A DNA stretch of 64,000 nt from Paulownia fortunei. Lineage: Eukaryota; Streptophyta; Magnoliopsida; Lamiales; Paulowniaceae. The translations under genes were made by a program, and so were the position numbers. Below, one piece after another: positions 24,956 through 35,746 of this stretch (position 1 is its first letter; each line of letters begins with the position of its first letter). The notes beneath the pieces are model-generated. The model was given only the letters and a program-made list of their open reading frames with translations. It did not search any database and was not told the origin of the DNA. Location of the stretch: positions 733,642 through 797,641 of the forward strand of contig CM033116.1 in NCBI GenBank assembly GCA_019321725.1, written 5' to 3'.

Positions 24956-25166
24956 CAGCTGGAGCAGGACATGGAAACTGTGGTTACGGTAACGCAACCT
25001 GGACCTTTGCGAATAATGGAGCACAAGTTCACCACTGAGGAGATACCAAAGGCAACTGTAAAATGAGCAATAGAGAATTGGCGAAAATGCTTACATTGAG
25101 CAGAATAACCGTTTCTTGAAAGATTGCATAGACAACGACTGGACTTTTAATTTTCATCCGAGATGA
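24956..25166 (+). pseudogene. Broken gene fragment, unrecognised
   Basis: A pyrimidine tract and TTTTGCAG acceptor at 24954 precede an open stretch. It reads QLEQDMETVVTVTQPG, then PLRIMEHKFTTEEIP, and hits TGA at 25064-25066. The next codons (AIENWRK) continue sensibly. A one-base frameshift further on restores YIEQNNRFLKDCIDNDW, and this frame ends at TGA 25164-25166. The composition (charged, alternating) looks like real protein, broken by one stop and one frameshift. I do not recognise the family. A possible upstream exon is the open stretch ending SLYEHAAISIKAALFKILQ just before GTTATT at about 23949. That link is weak. Confidence 0.45.
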
Positions 25167-25836
25167 AATGGTGTAATCTGTAAGCTCTGACTGATCTTAC
25201 TTACACTTTTTAACTGCATAGATTAATAATTCAAATACTTTTATGCCTTCGTTCTTGAGATCCCTATCTGAAGACTACATAGAAAATAAAGATTTTCTAA
25301 CAATTCTCATTTACTGTTAGTAGCCCACCCTCTGACCATATATTTAAAGTATTTTCAGCAGTGCAAAAGGATGCTAACTAATTTGCCAGCAACAGTATTT
25401 CTCTGAATCTATTGTAAAATTCTCTATGAAGTTGACGGTTAAAATATTTAATACTAAAAAGGATATAATGCTTAAATTGAAGAAAGTGCATAGTGTCCTC
25501 TTGATTTTAGGATAGTTGCCACCAAGTTATGGGAACAGCTTGTCGCTTATAGTTTATTGTGATAGAGTGATGTCAAGAGTATTTCCTTCTTGGACTACTC
25601 AATGTGAACTTTGCATTTCTCAATCCTGGAATAGTTGGATGATCATCTCAATCAGGATCACTGAGATACACGATCTAATTGTTGATGAGGCATTAGGAAA
25701 CAGTAGAATGAAAGCTTTCAACACTTCCCTTTGGTTGTTAGTCAGTGAATATTGGGAGTAACTCTATAATTTGTTAGACAAGCAAAGAGAATAAGAAAGG
25801 GGGAACTAAAGCCACACAATATGTACACCATTTCCT
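25167..25836. other. Intergenic, nothing recognised
   Basis: A plus-strand frame at 25516-25761 shows no family motif and starts in AT-rich DNA. I see no splice-supported gene or repeat. Confidence 0.4.
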
Positions 25837-26066
25837 TTGTGTTTGGATTAATAAATTTGAAGCTAAGGATTTCAAATCCATAATAACAAATCTATTATGT
25901 TTGTTTGGATAATTTTATATTATAATGAATTTCAAATCCTTGATCTCTCATTTTGAGTTATTTTTTTAGTCATTTTGGTGGACTTAAAATCCATTTAATA
26001 TGAAGTCATTTGAAATCATTTTTCCAATTCTTTCCCTTAAATCCAAATCCTTTCATTCAAACACAA
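25837..26066. mobile_element. MITE-like element with terminal inverted repeats
   Basis: The left end TTGTGTTTGGATTAA (25837) is mirrored by TTCATTCAAACACAA, ending at 26066. This gives a roughly 15-bp inverted repeat with two mismatches around 230 bp of non-coding DNA. Internal inverted words (AAGGATTTCAAATCC and GAATTTCAAATCCTT) also occur. Size, TIR wording and lack of coding fit a small non-autonomous DNA transposon. A clear target-site duplication was not established. Confidence 0.5.
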
Positions 26067-26174
26067 CATTAAACAAATTCAATGTGTATGCTGGGCAGGA
26101 TAAATTTTAGAAAAAACTACTCTATTCATTTCAAGTATCTGCACTCATAAGGTTCTTCAAAGAGACAACATATA

Positions 26175-26514
26175 TTATACAACTGTAGAGAATATAATGA
26201 TCAAAATATCAAAAGTGAGAAATTTTTTGGCCTGATCACTGATCTCCATGTTTCTCCAGCCCAAACATCCACCATGTCATCAGTTCCTAATTTTCTACAT
26301 CTTGCATGTAAGGGTCTTCTAGCTTCATCCTCGTTTTATCAGCTTCTTGCCAGTGCCCAATCATAAAACTTGTGATTCTTGTTATTGCTGCTCTCAGAGG
26401 AAGTGTACTTGTGTCTGCATGATATTCCTTTGACAGCCTCTGGTAGGTGGCTTTAAATTCTTCCAGATCAGCATTTGCAGATAATCCTAAGAACCTGATT
26501 TGGTACCAAAAATT
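26175..26514 (-). pseudogene. ndhT: NdhT/CRRJ (chloroplast NDH, J-like domain) pseudogene fragment
   Basis: A CTGCAG acceptor at 26515-26520 is followed by FLGLSANADLEEFKATYQR and LSKEYHADTSTLPL, the J-like domain of NdhT/CRRJ, a nuclear-encoded subunit of the chloroplast NDH complex (from memory At4g09350). Text from the later part of that protein follows in shifting frames: KFYDWALA, then EADKTRMKLEDPYMQDVEN, DMVD, RNMEISDQA and LTFDILII. The segment between LPL and KFYDW is deleted, and an in-frame TAG interrupts the frame at 26287-26289. The intron border and the membrane segment are kept, so this is a genomic duplicate rather than a spliced retrocopy. The histidine-proline of a true J domain (HPD) reads HAD here. 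No upstream exon was recognised. Confidence 0.8.
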
Positions 26515-28043
26515 CTGCAGGGGGTAAAACCGTATTGAATGCAGACTGCTAAGATGTACATTTAAGCATATTTTTTTATAGGAATTCTGTTTTGGTATGG
26601 GATATATTAGTAGTGTATACTGGCATGATACTTCTTAATAAAAATACAGTAACAACTTCTCATCTTTCTGTGTGACTCAGGATTCATGTTGGAGTTGTCT
26701 CAAATTCGGTTGTATTATAAGCTGAGACAATTGGGCGGAGGAGGGAGTTTAGAGCTCAAATCTAGGAAAAAAAGGAGAGCCCAAACTGAGGTCTGACAGT
26801 AGAAAGAAAACAGGAAATAAACAGCTCATTTTCCTGGAATAAATACCTTTTCAATTTTTTATATTCATATTACTGAAACAAAAAAGCCTCTAGATTGGAT
26901 TTCAATAATAAGGAAAAGATTAATAGTTATATTAACATCAATGTGCTGTATAATTCAGATATTGATGCAAAAATCCCATCTGGTAGAAAATTTGTTGTAC
27001 TGCCCAACTTTTTGGGGTTTTCTTGAGAACCGGCTAGGGGAACTTCAGGAGGAGCTATGCTCTTGTGCTGCTTCTTTCTCAGCATCTGGACTTGCCTCAT
27101 CCTAAGTACTAAGCCTCGTGTTTCAAGGATAAACTTCTCTCTGTTTTGTTTGCCTTGACTTGTTTTTGCTGAATGAATCTCTTACCAAAGTCTATTGGGT
27201 CAAATGCACCATAGTTGTTGGATCATGTGGGATTCATGTGGGGTCTATATAGATCCTACATGGACTCCACATGACTCAATGAATATGAGTTATTTGGCAC
27301 AATAGGCTAGATCAACCCAAGAATTTCCTCAACTTTCTGGTGAGAGAGGGGATGGAGGTCTATCCAGTTCACTCTCTGCTCCTCTTAAGAGCATTACTCT
27401 TGTTCATTTTGTGCTCCAGATGACAGCATCGTAATGCAAATAGAGGAGCAAAGCCAATTTATTTTTTTTATCTAAAATTAGTTTGTCCAGGATCGAGTGT
27501 CAGATCTTATAACAGACTAATGACAAAGGTTTGCAATTTCATCCATTAGTATCATTTTCCTACGTCCTTCTTTTGGGTAAGTTTTGCTTGAATGTTATTG
27601 TACCATGTGGAACTAACTTATACGAAAAATATGTAATGTTGACACTGATTTTCAAAAAAACCTTGCTAAACTTGCATGCAGCAGACGAATCTGCTTGACG
27701 AGGAACTCTTTTATCTTCTTTTATCTTTTGGGTTTTGAGTTTCAATGAAATCTCTTTTGCTATATTACTCGCCCATTCATAAAAAAGACATGTAAATACG
27801 TAATGGTCAAAAAGAGAGTACCTTATTTCAGATTATTTTAGGTAAAACTAAAAGATACAAAAATAGAAGATTACATGCACAAGTGGGCATTAAGCTTGAT
27901 GCATAAAAGATGCTTAATGACTGTCCATTGTTAGAGCCTCTCTACTACTCTCTTGAGCTAACGCATAGCTAATTCTCACCTTAATTAATCTGCTTTTTCT
28001 GCCATTATTCGACTGGAACTTATCTATAAATATTCATGAAATG
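26515..28043. other. Intergenic spacer before the first glutaredoxin gene
   Basis: No supported gene. A palindromic element lies at about 27218-27280. A minus-strand open stretch at about 27000-27120 (QVQMLRKKQHKSIAPPE) is not recognisable and has no splice support. Confidence 0.4.
27218..27280. repeat. Imperfect palindrome (hairpin)
   Basis: Arms of about 28 bp centre on CTATATAG near 27248. The left arm contains CATGTGGGATTCATGTGGGG and the right arm ATCCTACATGGACTCCACATG, which pair with a few mismatches. It resembles the folded core of a small inverted-repeat element. Confidence 0.55.
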
Positions 28044-28355
28044 CTATATCCAGATAGCTTTAGCCTTCTTGAGCAGTGGGACTAGCTTGCCTTTGACATG
28101 AAGACTCATGATCTCATTTTCACCACCAACCAATTCTTGGCCGATGAACACCACCGGCAAGCTCGGCCTCTGCCCAGATGCCGCCACAAGTGCCTTCTCC
28201 AGTTGCTGCCCGTTGGGCAGTTCATCGAGCTCGTAAATGGTGGGGTTTGCTCCAAAGCTGCATATCAGTGTCTTAATGGTGTGGCACATGCAACAAGTGC
28301 TCTTGCTGAAAATCACCACCGGTTTGTCTGCCGTCAACCTCTCCACCGTGTCCAT
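28044..28355 (-). CDS. GRXS6: CC-type glutaredoxin, GRXS6-like
   Basis: An intronless 103-residue protein. After VVIFSKST comes the active site CCMC (about residues 21-24). The thioredoxin-fold GSH-binding part SLPVVFIGQ follows, then the GGENEIMSLH loop. The C-terminus reads LVPLL...AIWI, covering the LxxLL and ALWL-like motifs through which ROXY proteins contact TOPLESS and TGA factors. CC-type glutaredoxins are land-plant-specific, cytosolic and nuclear proteins that modulate TGA transcription factors in development, nutrient and stress responses. The ELDELPNGQQLEKAL stretch and VFIGQ resemble Arabidopsis GRXS6 (At3g62930), from memory. It is the first of three such genes here and the only one on the minus strand. 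A TATA box lies about 140 bp upstream. Confidence 0.93.
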   Translation of the reverse strand: MDTVERLTADKPVVIFSKSTCCMCHTIKTLICSFGANPTIYELDELPNGQQLEKALVAASGQRPSLPVVFIGQELVGGENEIMSLHVKGKLVPLLKKAKAIWI

Positions 28356-28493
28356 TGCTGCAGCGCAAACCTAGCTAAGTTGGTGCATATGCTGACTAAA
28401 GTAATGTATGTCGGATTATGAATGTTTATGGATATGATAAATTCTAGAAGGGAGCTAGATTTTTGTGTTTGGGAAACTTGTTCACTTGTGGAG

Positions 28494-28503
28494 TTTATAT
28501 ATA
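28494..28503 (-). promoter_or_regulatory. TATA box of the GRXS6-like gene
   Basis: TATATATAAA on the minus strand, about 140 bp upstream of the ATG at 28355. It is followed at the expected distance by leader-like sequence and is the only strong TATA element in the near upstream region. Confidence 0.55.
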
Positions 28504-28945
28504 GTAGGAGAGGGTGGATATTGTTTTTTCTTTCCTTTTCTTTTCCCCTATTGACGAGAAGAAAAGTAAAAGAATTGTTCTGAAAGATAATTCCTAGATT
28601 CTCATTATTATCATTGATAATAAATAGTTATTCTTGGAATGTTTCACGACGATGTTGGTTTTCAAAATAATCACAATTATTCACGTGGAGATTTTGGATA
28701 ACTGTTCATGTGTAAGATTCACGTGAACTCACTACATACACAAATAGTTGTAATGCATAAAAATTTGAGTCCTACAACATCCTATGAATTACAGTGATAA
28801 ATGTTCAAACCCTTTTATGTGTGGCCGTCTATTTGCTTTAAAAATAAATAAAAATAAAGGTAGAGAAAGATAAAGTTGAGTATCAAGAAATCAATTCTTT
28901 GTTTACTCTAGAACCCCCTTGCATATGGCCCAATGTCCATCTATA

Positions 28946-29021
28946 GGGCAAATATTTAACCCTTTGAGGTGGCCGTTTTTGGGGGGCAAATATTTAACCC
29001 TTTGAGATGCCCCTTTTTGGG
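28946..29021. repeat. Two-copy tandem repeat, 38-bp unit
   Basis: GGGCAAATATTTAACCCTTT occurs at 28946 and again at 28984. Each copy is followed by GAGGTGGCC or GAGATGCCC and a T5G6 run. A few mismatches separate the copies. Confidence 0.75.
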
Positions 29022-30669
29022 GGGCGCAAATTAAGTATTAAATATCGGTATTCATGAATACATTGAAGTTGTAAATTTATAAAAAATTTGGTGAAAATTT
29101 GAGGATATTCAATTTAATTAGAAAAACATATGGATATTTATAAAAATAGTTGAAAATTTTGAATGAAATTTGATATTTTTAATTAACACAATTATGTATG
29201 TTTTAAACTAAAATATTTGTATGTATGGAGTATATAGTAAAGTTTTATTAGACGATATGAATATAAATTTATTTACAAATCTATTGTGTATCTTTTAAAA
29301 ATAATAAAAATAACTATGATTTGATGGTAAAATAATGACTAAACATCACCAACAACTTCATTAAAGCAAATCACATATGATATTGCTAAAATTCATCATT
29401 CAAAATCTCATGGAGTTTCTAAAGAATCAAATTGCTATCACGGCATGTTTTCTACCTCTACTTTCAAATTCGAATATAAATTATTAGTTAGGATGTTGAC
29501 AATATTCAGACTATAACATTGAATGTTGGTAGCTATCAATAGAATGAAATATATGGTGATTTGCTTATGGCATTGCAGTCTCGCTACATCCTAGTAGGCA
29601 CATACTGATTAACAACACATTTGAGACCAATATCGGCCAAGGGTATACATATGACTGACATGATTCTAGATTCAATGAGTGCCAAGTATATGACCATTCA
29701 TTAATGTTTGAACTTGATCCATAGGTTTGTGCCAATACTCATTGATTCAAATTATCAGAAATATTATAAAAGAACAACTGCTCAAATATCATTTCCAATT
29801 GTTTTAGTTAATAAGAATATAGAAAAACTTTCTCACTTTTTATAAAAGTTTTAACCTCAATCACTAATTTGCTAGTTCTATTTCCTTTACAGAATGTCTT
29901 ATTTCTTAAAATGAAAAAAGTTGTCTTTAACTTAAACAATTTATAATTATATTCTTTGAAAAAAAACTCTTCATTATTATATCATCATTAAGTTAGTAAT
30001 TATAAGGATTATGTATAAAATATTTCTATATTGTTCAGAATTTTGATGGAATTTCAAAAAATAATGATGATACCATGTTTAATACCATGTTTGGATGTGT
30101 TTTCAAGCAGGATTCTTATTTAGGTATACATCCAAGGCTTGATCGAGCATCAGCTAAGGTGGGAAAGATGTTTGGGAGTTGTCCATTTGGTAGCCATCTT
30201 TTCTCCCTTACATAAGATTCCCCTCCCTTTCAAGAACAGGCAAGTAAAAGTTTCCTCTGAAAATGGTAAGATTTGACAGGCCAAACTCAACCTTCAGAGT
30301 ATATAACTAGAAATTCAGAAAAAATAGAATAATACTTTAGTTGGATTTTATTGATTAAAATAAAATTAATTTGGAGATAATTAAAGGAAACATTAATTAT
30401 GTGGTCATGTCAAATGAAAGGAGGAGGTTTTGGAACAGGGTCTTCAATGTAATTTACCTTTTTGTCAAGACATCCGTACAAAGAGAAGAAAATACCTATC
30501 CACATTTTGACATATAGAAACCAATTTACTATATTTTCCTACTTTACATCAATAAAAATGTGAGAAGTACTGCTTAATGTCTTATTATAATGTTACACTC
30601 ACTATATATAATTTGACAATTATTCATGCATTAGATATAACATGTATTGCCCGTCGGCTTAATATTCCT

Positions 30670-30797
30670 ATTATCATTTGATTCTTAGCTAGAAAAAAGA
30701 GCATATTTTATCATCAAATCTCGATTTATTTCTATTATCATTTGATTCTTAGCTAAAAAAAAAAGAGAGCATATTTTATCATCAAATCTCGATTATT
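30670..30797. repeat. Two-copy tandem repeat, 64-bp unit
   Basis: ATTATCATTTGATTCTTAGC starts at 30670 and 30734. Each copy continues through an A-run, GAGCATATTTTATCATC and AAATCTCGAT. Differences are mostly in A-run length, with two extra bases (GA) in copy 2. Confidence 0.8.
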
Positions 30798-32898
30798 ATG
30801 TCGGTAAAAAAGTTGAAATTATTGCTAATAAATAAAAGCTTAGCTTGGTCGGTTGTACGGTAAAGAACTCATTCTTCACCTGTTGAGGAAGCTATAGATT
30901 CATGACAAATTACTATGATGATTACATGTGGGGAGAATTTTTTCTATCCTACCAAAAAAGCTAGTCGAGACTTTAATGGTGGACAAATTATTAGATAAAT
31001 GGGATTAATTATTCCATAAAGGGGAATTTAATTTTCCATTATGTGAGGTGAAGGATTAAAGATAGAATTTTGAAGTGGTACATGAAGAATATGTGTGTTC
31101 ATGTGCAACCCTTCCTTCCTTTCATGAAGTGCAAATGTGCAAGTATAAGTAAGGTCATAGTATGTAACCGCTTCCATTTATTCGATGTGCAAATTAAGAG
31201 AAATTTTATTCTCTTTCAAAATTAATTGGGTGAAACTTGAAATCTGAGTAATAAAAAAAATAAATCATGAGCCCAATTTTTCACTAATTCCATGGGAAAA
31301 GTGATGATTTTTCAATCTTTGATGAAGAAGTGTTTTGGAAAGCTCCAATTTTTGGATTTCATATGATTTGAAATATTTTAAAAAACTTCTTCTTTAACTA
31401 TTCTTAAATTTTATGAAAAAAAATTTGAGTTAAAGACTCAAGATTTCAAGAATCCAGATATCAAGTGATCGTAATTTTAAACTTATCTTTACACTCCAAT
31501 TACAAATAGAGATATTTGAGCATAGATTTGATTTGATGGAATCCAAAAAAATTACAAACATGTAAATTTTATATTTGTTATGTAATAAGTTCAAACTTTA
31601 AAAAGAGTATTTGATTATAACAAATCGAGTTTGAAATAAATTTTTTTTAGGAAAATTTTACTTTTTTATTGTACTATTTACTATTTGAGCATCAAGAAAC
31701 ATTGTTATCTTCAGGTATAAATGCCCTTTCTTTTTTTTTCTTTTTTTTTCTTTTTTTGAGTAGCTGGTGATAACATTAAACTTGTGGGTATATCCATAAA
31801 GGGGAATATTGTGATTTTTTTTTTGAGGTGGCAAATATAGCGACGTACCTGCACCTTCCAAAGAGAAAAAGAATAGTATTGTATCTTTTAATTTGGGACC
31901 ATTTTTACATAACTGGCTCAAGACAAAGTGAAGGGGCGGAGTACTAGTGTTTTAGATGAACCTGGACATTTTCATACATTTGTAATTACTAACAACATAG
32001 GAACTATATTTGCATATATGTTCAATTCTAAGATTTTGCAAGAAATATTAGTGTCCAATTTTGTTATATGCAATAACACCAATCACGAGTGTGTTAAAGC
32101 TTTTTATCTCAATTCAATAAAAAATTTGTAATCTACTTTTCTAATTAATAATTTCAACTTATATATATTTCTAAAACCTTTAAATTATTATTTTTTTGTT
32201 TGATTAGTTCTTAGTGTTCTTTTTAAATGTCTTTTTTCGATTCTGTAAATGCACGAATCCTTTTTTTTTTTTTTCTGTGGAGATTAGATTTTTCCATGCA
32301 TTGTCATTCATTGAATTTAAAAGAATATCAATGTAAATCCGGATTTTTTATAATTTCATTCTACAATACTCAATGCCCCAATGCTTAAGTTCAAACATAA
32401 CTTGTTATGAGCTTTATGCTTATCAACTTAATTTGCTGGCCAATAACTCAGTAATTATTTTATACACGCCCTCGTATTATGTAGGGATAAATGTTGGAGA
32501 GATTAAATATTAAACAACTCACATATGTTATATTAAAAGTGGTCATAACTCAAAATATTACCGCCACTCATTTATTAAAAGAAGTTCCACATATGGGAGA
32601 GGGTTTTTTGGAAATAATAAATACTAAATAAATCTATTAGCACTTTCTAATAGTTTAATTTTTATATAAAATGATAATTCAATAATATAATAAGAAAACT
32701 TGATTTTCTTTCCGTATTTAGGATGATCTTAATGGATTAAAAGGACTTCCAGTTGAAATGTACAAGAGAGTTCGGTAGTACAAATGAGTTTAAGAGAGTT
32801 ATTGTTGGAGGAGTTGAGTAGTATTGGGGATGATGATTTGGGTGTTTTCTTCACAGAAGAAATTGTAGAAAAAAATTAAGATTGTACAGGATAGATAT

Positions 32899-33020
32899 GT
32901 GATACCATATAGAAAATTAGGAGAGAAGAGAAAGGATTGTCAGAAAGAGTGCCGTGATACTATATAGAATCAAGAGAAAGAGAAAAGATTGTCGGAAGAG
33001 TGGGGTGATACATATATAAA
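32899..33020. repeat. Degenerate minisatellite, about 50-55 bp unit
   Basis: GTGATAC recurs at 32899, 32954 and 33005. Each is followed by ATATAGAA-like sequence, and the two full units continue with purine-rich text, GATTGTC and AAGAGTG. The third unit is partial. Confidence 0.6.
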
Positions 33021-35292
33021 TTAAAAAGAAAAAAAAATTATAACGTTATCAACGTGGTTTATAATTTATATAAGTTACAACAAGCCTAAGCCTAATCAAA
33101 ATCATCCTGGCAAGAAAATCAATTTTTCTTATCATAGAACACTAATTTAACTATATTACTAATTTATGAGTTTTGATCAGACTAATTATAATGTTATCCA
33201 ATATTACATGTCCGCTGGTCTAGGACTACAAGATGTTGGTTCAAGTGGACCTAATTAAATGTGCTGTTATTAGTCTAACTACATAAAAAATAATATATTT
33301 ATTTCCTTGCCCCTTGATTTGTTTCTTTAATTTATATTCTATTGTAATAACTGTTACACTGATGTCGAGTCCAAAATTTATACTGAATACATAAATATTG
33401 TCTAATTACTAGGAAATTCATTCGCCCATATACTTTAACGAGCCTGATATGGGCTTGCTTTCTTTTTAGCAGCAAAAAGCCCATATCTTGAACATAGCTT
33501 TATCAAGCCCTCAAAGTTTCAATGACTCAAAAGGGGCCCAATCAAGCCTCATTGTAGTTAATATTGTTAATAGTTGCCAAAATAATTCCGTACACCAAAT
33601 CACTGTCCAGTTCCAACATGCATCAAGGATAAGATAGTAACTTCCAATCCTAAACAATGCCCTTTTGATTCTTTTTAATTCGGGGTTTATTGGTTAGAAT
33701 GGCCAGTCCCCTAAGAATTCACCAATTTCAGAGTTAAAATCTCTCAATTTAGTGCATTGGGATAGATAACATCTTCGAGCATAGTTGTTAGGAATCATAG
33801 TCGAAACGTGGCGTTTGAACTAGTGTATGAATTAAAAATTATAGTTATATTTTTACTAATAATTATAGTTTTTGGCGCAAAGCAGGCGATGCGTCTTACA
33901 ATTGATATCGATGTCTGTGCAGTAGCTGGAATGCAAATCTCGAGCACGTGAAGCAATTTATTGCTTGCTATGTAAGATTGGATTGACTCTCCCATCAGTA
34001 TACATGAATCTGGATAAGGGCCAACACCCAAGGGGCACTTAGAAAGATGATAATTGTGTAATTCTAGCACGTAGTATCTCAAAGGTCGCCATCTGCCTAT
34101 GTCATATTGTGGTTGGACACAGACGCTTGATCACAAGTGTGTGGCAAGCATTATGCAACTTCAAGAACTTTACAGCCAGGATTCTTTTTTGGTGGTGATC
34201 ATCCAAAAAAAAAAAAAAAGGAGAAAAATGAAAATGAAGAAGGCCACAAATTCGAGCTTGAGATTTTGCAATAGACAGCATTGAACTTTTCTTTAACTCA
34301 TTTCAGTTAATAATCTTCAATTGCTGTTATGAAGTCTTGTATGGTGTGGCTAATCCATCAAGTCACACATATATTGGACAATTAAGTCTGTAATAGTAAT
34401 CTAAGTTGTGTCTGATCCTATGCAAGTAAATCAAGAAAACAGCTGCTGTTTTCTTGTTTCTGTTAAACCTTTCAGCAAGAATTTTGCAAATGCATTTGTC
34501 AGGAGCCAGATTCTAAAGTGGGATTGCATTGGATAAGTTCATATCTTTTTAAGTTCTTACACATCAGCCTAGGATCCCACAACAGAAACCTGAAGAAGAA
34601 TAAAGCCAGAATTCAACTGATGTTAAATTAAGAATTTTAACATGGTGATTATTCTAAGGGATATGTAGACTACATAATTTCAGTAAAGTGCCAAATTCAC
34701 TGTGAAACTATCAGTACAACACAGTCATTTTTAGATTCCCAAAATTACTGGTTGCCTAGAGGTTGAAATTGTAAAAGCATATCGAGGGGAAAAAAAAAGG
34801 TTGGCCCCTTCAATTTTGAGTACATTATCTGCTATTTATCCCATAATCAGTGTAAAACAGTACAGAATGTGTGTATTCTTTTAACATTTTTGAAGAGTTA
34901 ATACCCCATTTACAGCAGTACCATACCTTTTATGTAAGTCCATTTGCATAATGATTTTAGTTGTTTTGTCCAAAAGTATCAAGTAGACATGGAATTAAGT
35001 ATATATCCCAAACTTCCTGCCCCTTGCATGTATGCAAATGTTATCGTTACATCCAAAGGCACTTAATCTTTGTTGAATAATGCTGGTAGCTGTTTCGAAT
35101 GTATAGAAAGATCAAGGTCTCAGCTGTGAATTACAATGTGATTGATACTCTGTGTCAACTTGTTTGCAGCACAAAGAATCATTTTCAAGGAAATCATCAA
35201 GGGACGTTTTTCTTATCCAAACAAATATCACATAGGGAACTTTATGATTCTTCGAGATAAACAAACATAACACAAATCTGTCAACTCCTCTC

Positions 35293-35300
35293 TATAAATA
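35293..35300 (+). promoter_or_regulatory. TATA box of the GRXC11-like gene
   Basis: TATAAATA, 145 bp upstream of the ATG at 35438, preceded by CTCCTCTC. A transcription start near 35325 would give a leader of about 110 bases. Confidence 0.65.
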
Positions 35301-35437
35301 GAACCATGAAGTGTGAATACACAAGTATAAGAAAAACTACATAGCTCCAAGTTTTAGTGCTTTTCTTAGCAGTCATCAGCAAGATTTTCAATTTATACTT
35401 ACTTTTTATCATCATTTGTCAGAAGTTATTGAAGCTA

Positions 35438-35746
35438 ATGGACAGGGTAAGGGAATTGGCATCCAAGAAGGCTGCAGTGATCTTCACGAAAAGCTCGTGT
35501 TGCATGTGCCACAGCATTAAGGCTTTGTTCTATGAATTAGGGGCGAGCCCTGCAGTGCATGAGCTCGATCAAGATGCCCAGGGGAGGGAAATGGAGTGGG
35601 CCTTGAGAGGCCTAGGCTGCAACCCCGCCATCCCTGCAGTGTTCATTGGTGGAGAATTTGTTGGCTCAGCCAAAGATGTGATCTCCCTCCATGTTGATGG
35701 ATCCCTTAAGCAAATGCTCATTAATGCCAAGGCTATTTGGTTCTAA
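35438..35746 (+). CDS. GRXC11: CC-type glutaredoxin, GRXC11-like
   Basis: Intronless, 102 residues. MDRVRELASKKAAVIFTKSS leads to the active site CCMC at about 21-24, then HSIKALFYELGASPAVHELD and IPAVFIGG. The tail is VISLHVDGSLKQML...AIWF. It retains the AIW[LFV]-type end used for TGA/TOPLESS contact in ROXY proteins. The sequence closely resembles, from memory, Arabidopsis GRXC11 (At3g62950). I chose the ATG at 35438 because the family starts here. The open frame continues upstream through a hydrophobic stretch (LFLAVISKIFNLYLLF) that has no ATG and is best read as leader. A good TATA box stands 145 bp upstream. Confidence 0.94.
   Translation: MDRVRELASKKAAVIFTKSSCCMCHSIKALFYELGASPAVHELDQDAQGREMEWALRGLGCNPAIPAVFIGGEFVGSAKDVISLHVDGSLKQMLINAKAIWF

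Larger units (their letters stand above)
28504..35292. other. Long intergenic interval between glutaredoxin genes
   Basis: About 6.8 kb, AT-rich, with no supported gene. It holds three small tandem repeats (28946-29021, 30670-30797, 32899-33020) and long A or T runs (near 31730-31760, 32262 and 34206). Short frames in it are rich in K, I, F and N and look random. Confidence 0.45.

Noticed and set aside
35357..35746. Glutaredoxin with a hydrophobic N-terminal extension
   Set aside because: The extension starts at GTG, has no ATG before 35438, and the family starts at MDRVRELASKK; it is leader sequence.
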